Translations under genes and position numbers: made by a program
The notes under the pieces: generated by a model
Databases searched by the model: none
The model's input: the letters and a program-made list of their open reading frames with translations, nothing else
What the model was told of the DNA's origin: nothing
Source: CAXTTV01 sp964247295
GTDB taxonomy: Bacteria > Chloroflexota > Ktedonobacteria > Ktedonobacterales > Ktedonobacteraceae
Length of the DNA: 15,910 bases
Direction: 5' to 3'
NCBI GenBank assembly: GCA_964247295.1
Contig: CAXTTV010000115.1
Span: 1 to 15,910, forward strand
Part shown: one piece after another, positions 1 to 6,481 of the stretch
How the letters are laid out: the number at the start of each line of letters is the position of its first letter
Position numbering within the stretch: position 1 is the first letter of the stretch

Positions 1-123
1 TAGCGAGCTAGTTTGAAGGGTTCGCCAACGGTATCAAAATTCGGGATGACTCATGTTGTTTTAAGAGTGAACTATTTTTAATAGAAGGTTTATTTTTAAT
101 GATTAAATCAAAGGTAAAATAAC

Positions 124-152
124 TTGACAAAAAAAATATACGATAGTATATC
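124..152 (+). promoter_or_regulatory. Strong sigma-70-type promoter upstream of the BRO-N gene
   Basis: A perfect -35 box TTGACA (124-129) is followed, after exactly 17 bases, by the -10 box TATATC (147-152). The spacer is A-rich. Transcription should begin near 159-160, giving a 5' leader of about 150 bases before the ATG at 311. This is the best promoter match in the window, and it drives a gene that now looks damaged. Seen in the sequence; activity is inferred. Confidence 0.7.
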
Positions 153-225
153 CTTGAACATATGCACTAAAAATCTTTAATACGAAATATACTTTTTAAG
201 ATTATGACGCATCATTTGAGAATCT

Positions 226-279
226 GAGCTGGCTCGTGTTGGAAGCACGACCAGCTCTGGCCCTGGCCTAAACTCCAGG
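226..279 (+). promoter_or_regulatory. Structured 5' leader with two hairpins
   Basis: GAGCTGGCTCGTG (226-238) pairs with CACGACCAGCTC (246-257). This gives a 12-bp GC-rich stem with one bulged C (233) and the 7-base loop TTGGAAG. A second small stem follows: CCTGG (262-266) with CCAGG (275-279). No U-tract follows either hairpin, so they do not look like a terminator. They lie in the untranslated leader between the promoter at 124-152 and the ribosome-binding region (GAAGGG, about 7 bases before ATG 311). A role in translation control or mRNA stability is possible. I recognise no known riboswitch class. The rest of 1-310 is AT-rich and I see no gene in it. Confidence 0.45.
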
Positions 280-310
280 ACTATTGGATTATAGGATGGA
301 AGGGATTTAA

Positions 311-1031
311 ATGCAACAAAATATAAGAGTGTTTGATTTTGAAGAACAAGAAATTCGGACACTTATTGATAAAGATAGTCAGATCTGGTTTGTCGCTATT
401 GATGTCTGTAATATCTTAGAATTAGATAGGGAGGATGATGAGAAGACTAAACAATCCATCCCTACATTAGCAGGAATACAACAACTGTGGACAGTAAATG
501 AACCAGGATTATATGCTTTGGTCTTCACTTCGCGCAAGCCAGAAGCGAGAACTTTTTAAACGATGGGTCTTTCATGAGGTACTCCCTACGATTCGCCGCA
601 CTGGTAGTTATAAAGATGGCGAGGTAGCTCCCCATCCCCTAGAAAAACTTGATGGAGATAGTTCTGGTGTACTAATTTATATAAATAAGCAGTTCAATTT
701 TTATGGTGAATCTCAACCTGTCTCATTTACGCCATCGCTTTCTACACTCTCTAAAAACCAAAAGGTAGAAAAGGAAGTTTCAGCAGTTAAACAGGTCGAG
801 GGGGATTTAAATACGTTGTTTGATGAGCAGGCTCCCCTGCGCGCCCGAATCTTACAGGTGTTGCATTATGTAAATGAGCCAATAATACTGAAGCGAATGC
901 AGGAGTATCCAGGCAATTACTCCCTGGATGAGATTAGTTTGGAGCTTTCTAAATTGGAATAGGACGGTCTTATTCTCTCGGATGTCTGTGAAAAGGCGGT
1001 GTTTTTATCGGTTAAAGGAGTAAGAAAATTT
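311..1031 (+). pseudogene. BRO-N domain protein, broken by a frameshift and an in-frame stop
   Basis: The first 82 codons encode most of a BRO family N-terminal domain, a DNA-binding domain common in phage antirepressor-type proteins. Hallmarks are WFVAIDVCNILEL, VNEPGLYALVF and SRKPEA. The frame stops at TAA 557-559, within TTT TAA. The continuation FKRWVFHEVLPTIRRTGSY follows in the next frame, so one extra T in the five-T run at about 553-557 separates two halves of one domain. The second half continues to TAG 960-962. Beyond that the same frame still reads DGLILSDVCEKAVFLSVKG to about 1031, a plausible winged-helix end, as if TAG had replaced CAG. The C-terminal part is not recognised beyond this winged-helix look. 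The gene has its own strong promoter and a good RBS (GAAGGG). The alternative to decay is +1 recoding at TTT-TAA, or a sequencing error in the T run. Confidence 0.75.
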
Positions 1032-1476
1032 AAGCGGGCTCATACGTCTGCTCAAATATCTCTCGATCGACGATCCAGGCTTGATCTCCTGAGCGCACCA
1101 GATAATCCCCGGCTTTGCCTCTGAGGCTTTCTCCCTCCCCATGAGCAATGCTAAATTCTTGCGCGATCTGGCTGGCCTCCCGTATATCGGTGGCCTGGAA
1201 TGTTAGAAAGCCGTGCTGATCAGGCCCTGAAATTTTTTGATAGTTTTGTTCAAGGTGCTGAGAGGTGACCGGCCATTCCTCGCTTTGCTGGCCCCGTACC
1301 AGATAATCTCCTGTCTGGAAACTGATCGGTCCCTCAAGTGTCTGGATATGACCTTGAAGTTGCTGATGATCTTCTTGAGTTAGAGGTCGAACTCGCAAAG
1401 ACACTTTTTTACGGCACGGCTGAAACTTAAGCTGCCCGATCTCCTGATCTGAGAGATGCACGAATTTTTGCCCCAT
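1030..1476 (-). CDS. Hypothetical protein with two GDYLVR repeats
   Basis: The protein has 148 residues and no function I can name. It contains two copies of a pattern, G-D-Y-L-V-R ... W-(P/I)-V ... (L/F)-E-Q-x-Y, at residues about 55-79 and 122-145. The pattern resembles the PGDY-type module seen at the ends of many phage and environmental hypothetical proteins (family recollection, not searched). The N-terminal 50 residues are charged, with no signal peptide or membrane segment, so it is probably cytosolic. The frame stays open upstream into the neighbouring hydrolase. I chose ATG 1476 because the upstream part reads as non-coding, overlaps the hydrolase, and contains an extended -10 promoter. 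The RBS is weak. The gene lies downstream of the hydrolase on the same strand with a 130-base gap, so it may be transcribed separately. Its stop faces the broken BRO gene. Confidence 0.6.
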   Translation of the reverse strand: MGQKFVHLSDQEIGQLKFQPCRKKVSLRVRPLTQEDHQQLQGHIQTLEGPISFQTGDYLVRGQQSEEWPVTSQHLEQNYQKISGPDQHGFLTFQATDIREASQIAQEFSIAHGEGESLRGKAGDYLVRSGDQAWIVDREIFEQTYEPA

Positions 1477-1494
1477 GTGAAACTTTTTGTTTTT

Positions 1495-1503
1495 ATTGTA
1501 GCA
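1495..1503 (-). promoter_or_regulatory. Extended -10 promoter for the GDYLVR-repeat gene
   Basis: On the minus strand the motif TGCTACAAT (TGn plus a 5-of-6 match to TATAAT) lies 18 bases before ATG 1476, giving a very short leader. The -35 region is poor, which is typical of extended -10 promoters. It supports the short start choice for the downstream gene. Confidence 0.35.
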
Positions 1504-1606
1504 TAAGGGCAAATATACGTGCTTAAGCTTATTATTGGTGGTCTCAAAGGTACCTGTTAAAAAGTAGAGATAATTTGTCGCCGCGCCGTCATATTTGGTA
1601 GTCCAA

Positions 1607-2377
1607 TCAGTCAGGAAGATTATGCAAAAAATCAAGGGTGGCGTTGATGATCTGCTGCTGAGCCTGTGCACGACTGATTGTTGGTTCCCCGTCTCCGGGC
1701 TGGTGACCATAATCTCCAAAGAAGCTGTGGATGCTTCCCTGGATCTCAACATATTTTGTCTGGGGAGGTAGGTTGCTTCTCGATTTTTGCACATCGGCTG
1801 GATGGGTTAAACCGTCGTTGCTTCCATAGATTGAGGCAACCTCTTTACCATTGAGCTGTTGTACTTGATTTCCTGCTGGGTATGAGCCATCGTAAATGAT
1901 CCCTTTGATCTCTCGATGCCCGGCTGCGAACTGGCTCGCGCTAACTCCTCCCAATGAATGGCCGCCTATTGCCCATCTTTGAATTTGTGGATACGCTTTA
2001 ATGATATCCTCCGCCCGATCTCCACCTGCAAAGGCGAAGTTATACGGCATCTTTACAATAAAGGTTTCGTAGCCAGCATCAGCATACCTGTGCATATATT
2101 GGGCATAGGCCCGAGGATCTACCAGGGCTCCTGGATAAAAGATGAAACCGGTTTTGGCCGGTGACATTGGTTGAAATCTAATCAGATCATTGCTCTCAGT
2201 GACGATAACATGCGCACTATTTTTCATTGCACTGAGCGAGGGTTCAGTCGCGGGCATCGGCATCAACCAGTAGAGGAGACCACCCAACGCCAGTATGAGC
2301 AGGCTAATTATAATCTGCCTTATATTCCGCCAGATGTGCTTAAACGAAAATAGGGGGTGCTGTACGCTTTTCTGCAT
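1607..2377 (-). CDS. Membrane-anchored alpha/beta hydrolase
   Basis: The protein has 256 residues. A single hydrophobic helix at about 21-41 (IIISLLILALGGLLYWLM), preceded by basic residues, looks like an uncleaved N-terminal anchor, so the catalytic domain should face outside. The nucleophile elbow G-H-S-L-G-G places Ser141. Asp188 in YGSNDGLTHP and His217 in GSIHSFFGDYG complete a plausible catalytic triad. The layout matches the alpha/beta hydrolase_5 family (compact esterase/lipase-like enzymes). The substrate is unknown. The ATG at 2377 has a good Shine-Dalgarno (AGAAGG, 5 bases away). The gene is divergent from the small membrane protein at 2482. The fold call is firm; any specific esterase activity is inference. 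Confidence 0.85.
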   Translation of the reverse strand: MQKSVQHPLFSFKHIWRNIRQIIISLLILALGGLLYWLMPMPATEPSLSAMKNSAHVIVTESNDLIRFQPMSPAKTGFIFYPGALVDPRAYAQYMHRYADAGYETFIVKMPYNFAFAGGDRAEDIIKAYPQIQRWAIGGHSLGGVSASQFAAGHREIKGIIYDGSYPAGNQVQQLNGKEVASIYGSNDGLTHPADVQKSRSNLPPQTKYVEIQGSIHSFFGDYGHQPGDGEPTISRAQAQQQIINATLDFLHNLPD

Positions 2378-2408
2378 AGTAACCTTCTTCTATGGTATCT
2401 TTATTAAG

Positions 2409-2436
2409 ATCATAATTGTGGGAGTCAATAAATCAA
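2409..2436 (-). promoter_or_regulatory. Candidate promoter for the alpha/beta hydrolase
   Basis: Minus-strand TTGATT (2431-2436), a 16-base spacer and TATGAT (2409-2414; 5 of 6) lie about 32 bases upstream of ATG 2377. The region 2378-2481 is divergent and must also hold the promoter of the plus-strand gene at 2482, for which I see only weak boxes. Confidence 0.35.
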
Positions 2437-2481
2437 AGTAGATCATAAATTTTGGTGACTCGTTTGAAAGTAGAGGTAGGT

Positions 2482-2676
2482 ATGCAAAGAAGGGGAAAAA
2501 TCCAGTGGCTGGGGGTAGTGCTCTCAGGATACGTATTACTAGTGATCCTATTTATTTTCGTGACACATCTAAGCGCGATCCAGGCCTCACATCCTGCTTA
2601 CGAAATTACATTGATGATTATCGGAATGCTGGCACTGATCGCGCTTGGAAGATCGCTATTTGAGCGTCGTTCTTAG
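2482..2676 (+). CDS. Small two-helix membrane protein
   Basis: This is a 64-residue hypothetical protein. It starts MQRRGK (positive, inside), followed by a helix at about residues 9-30 (WLGVVLSGYVLLVILFIFVTHL), a short polar loop, and a second helix at about 40-56 (ITLMIIGMLALIALG). It ends in LFERRS. This is an N-in/C-in hairpin by the positive-inside rule. The ATG at 2482 is preceded by AGAGG about 5 bases away. The in-frame TTG at 2452 would add ten residues but has no comparable RBS. The gene is convergent with endonuclease III, whose stop lies 16 bases away. I do not recognise a family. It is short but has a clear RBS and a coherent topology, so it is probably real. Confidence 0.6.
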   Translation: MQRRGKIQWLGVVLSGYVLLVILFIFVTHLSAIQASHPAYEITLMIIGMLALIALGRSLFERRS

Positions 2677-2692
2677 GAAAACAATGGTAGCA

Positions 2693-3463
2693 TCAGGTTG
2701 CCAGTTTAGCATCAGGTGTGACCACATTTTTATAGAAATCGCAGAGATCGGTCAGGGGGCATTGTTGACAGTGGGGGTGATCATAAACACAGACCCGTTG
2801 CCCATGTCGCAGTAACCCTTTGTGAAAGTTATAGATGATCTGGGCGTCCTGAGGTAACAATGCCTGCAAAAGTGGATGGGCATTGTCGGCACTGACTTTT
2901 GGCCCGATAAGGCCCAGCCGGATCGAGAGCCGGTGAACATGGGTATCCACTGGTAGAATCGGCTTACGCACGGTAAACAGGAGAACACAAGCAGTGGTTT
3001 TCGGTCCGACCCCATCCAGGTGATCTAACCAGGCTGCGCCCTCCTGTACAGGCAGATCCTTGAGAAAGTCCAGGTTCAGCTCACCTCGCTCCTCAGTGAT
3101 TGTATGCATCAGCGCCTGTAACCGAGGTGCCTTTACCTCCGGCCAATTCACATTCTCTATACATTCCTGTACCTCGGCTACTGGCGCATCGCGCATCTCC
3201 TCCCAGGTCGCGATTTTTTTGTTCAGGTTGTCATAAGCGGCAGTCGTTTTAGCATGCCTGGTTCGATGTGAAAGAATAATATCGATCAGCATACTCAGAG
3301 GATCTTTTTTAGACCAGGAAGAAACGCCATAACGTTGGGTTAATCTATCGGTAATTTCTAGAGCTTTCGCGGAGAGTGCTGTTATATCGCTGGTGGGATA
3401 ACTATAATCTGGTGTGTTATATCGACGCGAAGGCTTTTTCGTGGTAACCTTGTCGCTACTCAT
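2693..3463 (-). CDS. nth: Endonuclease III (Fe-S DNA glycosylase/AP lyase)
   Basis: A base-excision-repair enzyme that removes oxidised pyrimidines and cleaves at abasic sites. The helix-hairpin-helix reads LDGVGPKTTACVL and carries the catalytic lysine K155. The catalytic aspartate is D173 in PVDTHVHRL. A C-x6-C-x2-C-x5-C cluster (C225, C232, C235, C241) binds the 4Fe-4S cluster. The protein has 256 residues, longer than the E. coli enzyme (about 211) because of a basic, disordered-looking N-terminus of about 30 residues. I chose ATG 3463 (MSSDK), which has a weak GTGAG RBS. An in-frame ATG at 3493 would add ten residues without an RBS. The usual SAQATD motif near the DNA wedge is replaced by SHRTRH. 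It is last in a minus-strand run with the TM2 and DUF2752 genes. Confidence 0.9.
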   Translation of the reverse strand: MSSDKVTTKKPSRRYNTPDYSYPTSDITALSAKALEITDRLTQRYGVSSWSKKDPLSMLIDIILSHRTRHAKTTAAYDNLNKKIATWEEMRDAPVAEVQECIENVNWPEVKAPRLQALMHTITEERGELNLDFLKDLPVQEGAAWLDHLDGVGPKTTACVLLFTVRKPILPVDTHVHRLSIRLGLIGPKVSADNAHPLLQALLPQDAQIIYNFHKGLLRHGQRVCVYDHPHCQQCPLTDLCDFYKNVVTPDAKLAT

Positions 3464-3558
3464 AAAAATCTCACTTCCCGCCCATCGGCGCATCTACTTT
3501 TTTTAATCTCTGTAGAGATATACGCCTCTGCCTGGTGGATCGTGACAGCATGTTCCAT
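3460..3558 (-). CDS. Possible 32-residue small protein coupled to nth
   Basis: A short open frame starts 4 bases after the DUF2752 stop and ends in TGA within ATGA, overlapping the chosen nth start by 4 bases. It begins MEHAVTIHQAEAYISTEIKK and is mostly polar. The ATGA overlap is a classic translational-coupling arrangement and would explain the weak RBS of nth. Against it, its own RBS is poor, it is very short, and no family is recognisable. It may instead be a translated leader or plain spacer. Confidence 0.25.
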   Translation of the reverse strand: MEHAVTIHQAEAYISTEIKKSRCADGREVRFL

Positions 3559-3562
3559 TTTT

Positions 3563-3853
3563 TTAGCGTCCAGGCCGGTAATCTCTGACAAGCGTTTTTA
3601 GCCAGATATATCCAAGTAGAGGAAAGGCGATCACTGAGAAACGGTTGTATGCTACCGCCCGCCGAACCTGCCCATGACTCAAGCAAGAGAGTGCTCTGGT
3701 CATGCCGCAACCTGGACAGGGTCTTCCAGTCACAAAGCTAATCAGGCAGAGGGAGGGACCTTTCTCTAGCCATGAGGTAGGGATTAGCCAGAAGGTTAGT
3801 GGCAGCAGCAGCCAGAAGAGTGGCTGCCACTGTATAGATGCTTTTTTCGCCAT
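3563..3853 (-). CDS. DUF2752 family membrane protein
   Basis: The protein has 96 residues. The defining motif of the DUF2752 family, PCPGCGMTRA, sits at residues 45-54. It is flanked by a hydrophobic stretch at about 9-25 (WQPLFWLLLPLTFWLIP), a second at about 33-43 and a third at about 70-88 (NRFSVIAFPLLGYIWLKTL). The family consists of small integral membrane proteins of unknown function, often next to TM2-domain genes. The two close cysteines could bind metal or form a disulfide (inference). The start at 3853 lies only 5 bases after the TM2 gene's stop, so the two are almost certainly co-transcribed and translationally coupled. Confidence 0.85.
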   Translation of the reverse strand: MAKKASIQWQPLFWLLLPLTFWLIPTSWLEKGPSLCLISFVTGRPCPGCGMTRALSCLSHGQVRRAVAYNRFSVIAFPLLGYIWLKTLVRDYRPGR

Positions 3854-3858
3854 AGAAA

Positions 3859-4299
3859 TTAGTAAGCGTTCCGCGCAAGTGGGAAGCCGTTGCCATCCTT
3901 ATAGCTATTGGTAATGATCATTACCAGATCAATAATCCACCAGACGCCGCAGCCTCCAGCGGTAAACAATTGAAGCAGTCCTATTCCTATACTTCCGGAA
4001 TAGAAGCGGTGAACACCTAAGGGCCCCAGGAATACACAAAGAAGCAATGTAGTTAACCAATCTTTGTTACCAACGACTTGCCCGAATATGGGTTGGCCAT
4101 ATTGCGGTTGGCCGTACTGCGGTTGGACATATTGCGGTTGGCCATACTGTTGCTGTCCGTAAGGAGGCTGGCCATACTGCGGTTGTCCATATTGTTGACC
4201 GTAAGGAGGTTGACCATACTGTTGCTGTCCATAAGGAGGTTGGCCGTACTGCTGTTGCCCATAGTAGTTGCCATCGGGAGTATCCGGTCGCTCGTTCAT
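3859..4299 (-). CDS. TM2 domain protein with Tyr-Gly-Gln-Pro repeats
   Basis: The protein has 146 residues. Residues about 12-74 are a low-complexity run of YGQPPYGQQQ and YGQPQ units, probably disordered and cytosolic. Residues about 78-134 form a TM2 domain. It has two helices joined by a turn: LLLCVFLGPLGVHRFYSG, then IGIGLLQLFTAGGCGVWWIIDLVMII. It includes the family hallmarks G-x-H-R-F-Y and G-G-C-G-x-W-W-I-I-D. TM2 proteins are widespread and poorly understood. The start has an excellent Shine-Dalgarno (AGAAGGGG, 5 bases before the ATG). It is the first gene of a minus-strand run with DUF2752 and nth. The upstream 100 bases contain TTGAAC and TATAGT boxes with poor (20-base) spacing, so the promoter is uncertain. 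Confidence 0.88.
   Translation of the reverse strand: MNERPDTPDGNYYGQQQYGQPPYGQQQYGQPPYGQQYGQPQYGQPPYGQQQYGQPQYVQPQYGQPQYGQPIFGQVVGNKDWLTTLLLCVFLGPLGVHRFYSGSIGIGLLQLFTAGGCGVWWIIDLVMIITNSYKDGNGFPLARNAY
4078..4263 (-). repeat. In-frame tandem repeats encoding YGQ(P/Q) units
   Basis: About ten imperfect 15-base units and several shorter ones encode Tyr-Gly-Gln-Pro-Gln/Pro. Units differ at wobble positions and in P/Q choice, so the array has diverged while keeping frame. Such arrays can change length by slippage; unit multiples of 3 keep the TM2 domain in frame. Confidence 0.8.
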
Positions 4300-4400
4300 A
4301 AAAACCCCTTCTTTCCTAATAATGGAGAGTAAACTTCCACGCTTCCAACACTATAAACGAATGGACCGGTCAAAAGTTCAACCAGCACCCATTTATCCTT

Positions 4401-4437
4401 GATAAAATGTAAAACGGATATCACAAGGATATCCGTT
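4401..4437 (-). terminator. Intrinsic terminator of the gap-pgk-tpiA operon
   Basis: A perfect 10-bp inverted repeat, AACGGATATC (4413-4422) and GATATCCGTT (4428-4437), has a 5-base loop. Read on the minus strand it is followed by a T-rich tail (TTTTACATTTTATC). It lies 26 bases past the tpiA stop, the expected position for the end of this operon. Confidence 0.75.
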
Positions 4438-4463
4438 CCTCGAAAGGTAGTCTTTTATCTTGC

Positions 4464-5252
4464 TCAGCCTTTTGCTTTCATGCTTTGACTCAGAATTTCG
4501 GCGAAATCTGGCTTAAGGCTTGCGCCACCAACCAGACTCCCGTCGATCTCTGGATCAATCATAAATTCGGTGATATTAGAGCTGGTGATGCTTCCACCGT
4601 AGAGGATGCGGACCTGCTCTGCGGCTTCCCTCTCGTAGAGATCACTCAGCACCTGGCGGATATGGCGGATAACCTGACCGGCCCCTTCTGCTGTTGCGGC
4701 TTTTCCACTTCCAATAGCCCAGATTGGTTCATACGCTACAACGAGATTATGAACCTGAGCAGTCGGAAGATTTGCCAGGCTTCCCTGAAGCTGAGTACGA
4801 ATAACCTGTTCTGTCTGATCTTTTTCGTACTGTTCCAGATTTTCGCCAACACAGACAATTGGGCGCAGGTTGTATTTGAAGGCCGCCAGCACTTTCTTAT
4901 TGACGAGATCGTCGGTCTCGCCAAAGATATTTCGGCGCTCTGAATGGCCCAGAATCACACTGGTACAGAGCTCCGCGACCATATCGGGCGCGATTTCACC
5001 TGTATAAGCCCCATCCTCTTCAAAATAAAGGTTCTGGGCTCCAAGCTCGATATTTGGGTGCCTATCCTGATCCAGAATGGCTTTTACTACAGAAAGCGAG
5101 ATTGCTGGTGGGCAGAGGATTGTGAGAACGTTGGCATGCCGCTTTATGATCTCTCCAAGCTGAGGGATCACTTCTTTGGCAAAGCTACTTGCCTCTTCAG
5201 GGCCGTAGTTCATTTTCCAATTGCCGGCTATAATAGGAATACGTGTAGCCAT
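4464..5252 (-). CDS. tpiA: Triose-phosphate isomerase
   Basis: Interconverts dihydroxyacetone phosphate and glyceraldehyde 3-phosphate; cytosolic, glycolysis and gluconeogenesis. Its 262 residues are slightly above the usual 250. Active-site residues are all visible: N11 and K13 in AGNWKMN, H103 in LGHSERR, and E175 in the signature AYEPIWAIGSG, followed by the flexible loop. The phosphate-binding YGGSI (218-222) and VGGASL (241-246) are intact. The ATG at 5252 has AGGA about 7 bases upstream and lies 9 bases after the pgk stop, so it is the third gene of the operon. A hairpin terminator follows. Confidence 0.97.
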   Translation of the reverse strand: MATRIPIIAGNWKMNYGPEEASSFAKEVIPQLGEIIKRHANVLTILCPPAISLSVVKAILDQDRHPNIELGAQNLYFEEDGAYTGEIAPDMVAELCTSVILGHSERRNIFGETDDLVNKKVLAAFKYNLRPIVCVGENLEQYEKDQTEQVIRTQLQGSLANLPTAQVHNLVVAYEPIWAIGSGKAATAEGAGQVIRHIRQVLSDLYEREAAEQVRILYGGSITSSNITEFMIDPEIDGSLVGGASLKPDFAEILSQSMKAKG

Positions 5253-5261
5253 TATGTTATC

Positions 5262-6455
5262 CTATTTATCCTCTAGAGCGGCGACGCCCGGCAACGTTTT
5301 CCCTTCCAGAAATTCCAGAGAGGCTCCACCACCAGTAGAGACGTGGGTCATCTTGTCGGCAACGCCAGCCTTTTCAACCGCCGCCGCTGAGTCACCACCA
5401 CCAATTATTGTGGTTGCGCCCCCTTTGGTCCGCTGGGCCAGCATCTGGGCGACCGCATCGGTTCCCTTCGCGAAGGGGGCCATCTCGGCAACCCCCATTG
5501 TTCCATTCCAGACAATGGTCTGGGCGTCGACAAGGGCGTCCCGGAATTGCGCGATTGTTTCTGGACCGATATCGAGAATGCGCCAGCCGGGCTTCACATC
5601 ATTGGAGAGTAAGACTTTCGCATTGGCGTCAGCGGCGAATTTATCAGCAACCATCACATCAACTGGCAGGAATAATCGCAGGCCGCGTTTCTCCGCCTGC
5701 TGCTCCAAAGTGCGCGCAGTCTCTACCTTGCCCTCTTCAAAAAGGGAGTCACCGATCTCATGACCCTGAGCTTTAAGAAAGGTATTCGCCATCCCCCCAC
5801 CAATTAAAAGCACATCGACCAGACCAATGAGACGCTCCAGGACCGCGATCTTATCCGAAACTTTGGCACCACCAACGATGGCCGCGAATGGGTGTTTAGG
5901 ATTCTCCAAGGCTGATCCTAAAAAGTTCAGCTCTTTCTCCATCAAGAGACCAGATACGGCGGGAAGATATTTTGTCACACCTTCCGTTGAGGCGTGAGCT
6001 CGATGGGCTGAGCCGAAGGCATCATTCACATAGAGCTCACCCAGAGACGCCAGTTGTTTAGAGAAATCGGGATCGTTCTTCTCCTCCTCTTTATGGAAGC
6101 GTAGATTTTCCAGTAAAAGAACCTGTCCGGGCTTTAAGCCTGAAGCTAACTGTTCCACCTTGGGACCAATGCTGTCGGGCGCAAGCTGAACTGGTTGATT
6201 GAGAAGTTGACCCAGGCGTTCAGCCACTGGTTTCAGGCTAAACTCTGGATTTACCTGACCCTTAGGTCGGCCCAGGTGAGACATTAAAACCACTGCTGCC
6301 CCCTTATCCGTAAGATAACGGATAGTTGAGAGAGCAGCGGTGATGCGCGTATCATCAGTAATCCGCTGCTGATCGTCCAATGGCACATTAAAGTCGACGC
6401 GCACCAGCACGCGTTTGCCCATGACATCGGTATCACGGATCGTCTTTTTATTCAT
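5262..6455 (-). CDS. pgk: Phosphoglycerate kinase
   Basis: Transfers phosphate from 1,3-bisphosphoglycerate to ADP, the first ATP-yielding step of glycolysis. Its 397 residues are the usual length for a bacterial monomeric PGK. Motifs are RVDFNVPL (19-26, signature), SHLGRPKG (59-66, substrate loop), GGAKVSDK (195-202, nucleotide-side lysine), GGGDSAAA (352-359) and HVSTGGGASLEF (371-382, nucleotide phosphate loop). It starts 26 bases after the gap stop. The Shine-Dalgarno is weak (AGGT about 12 bases away), so translation may lean on coupling from gap. It is the second gene of the operon. Confidence 0.97.
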   Translation of the reverse strand: MNKKTIRDTDVMGKRVLVRVDFNVPLDDQQRITDDTRITAALSTIRYLTDKGAAVVLMSHLGRPKGQVNPEFSLKPVAERLGQLLNQPVQLAPDSIGPKVEQLASGLKPGQVLLLENLRFHKEEEKNDPDFSKQLASLGELYVNDAFGSAHRAHASTEGVTKYLPAVSGLLMEKELNFLGSALENPKHPFAAIVGGAKVSDKIAVLERLIGLVDVLLIGGGMANTFLKAQGHEIGDSLFEEGKVETARTLEQQAEKRGLRLFLPVDVMVADKFAADANAKVLLSNDVKPGWRILDIGPETIAQFRDALVDAQTIVWNGTMGVAEMAPFAKGTDAVAQMLAQRTKGGATTIIGGGDSAAAVEKAGVADKMTHVSTGGGASLEFLEGKTLPGVAALEDK

Positions 6456-6481
6456 ACGTTTTTCTGACCTACCCTAACACT

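Noticed and set aside
1474..1484. Possible sixth parS (ATGTGAAAC)
   Set aside because: Only a half site; the left arm lacks GTTTC. A similar half site near 15038 was rejected for the same reason.
1477..1794. 106-codon upstream extension of the GDYLVR-repeat protein
   Set aside because: It overlaps the hydrolase gene, reads as low-quality coding, and contains an extended -10 promoter just before ATG 1476.
3483..3525. Hairpin ATCTCT/AGAGAT near a T run as a terminator before nth
   Set aside because: On the minus strand the hairpin is followed by As rather than Ts, and on the plus strand the T run precedes it, so neither direction fits an intrinsic terminator.
4078..4263. Repeat array as a CRISPR-like structure
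   Set aside because: Units are about 15 bases, contiguous with no unique spacers, and encode an in-frame YGQP repeat with wobble changes.
5221..5763. Plus-strand open frame of 180 codons opposite pgk
   Set aside because: It is antisense to an unmistakable phosphoglycerate kinase, has no family motif, and its low-complexity Ala/Pro/Ser composition is what a reversed coding strand gives.
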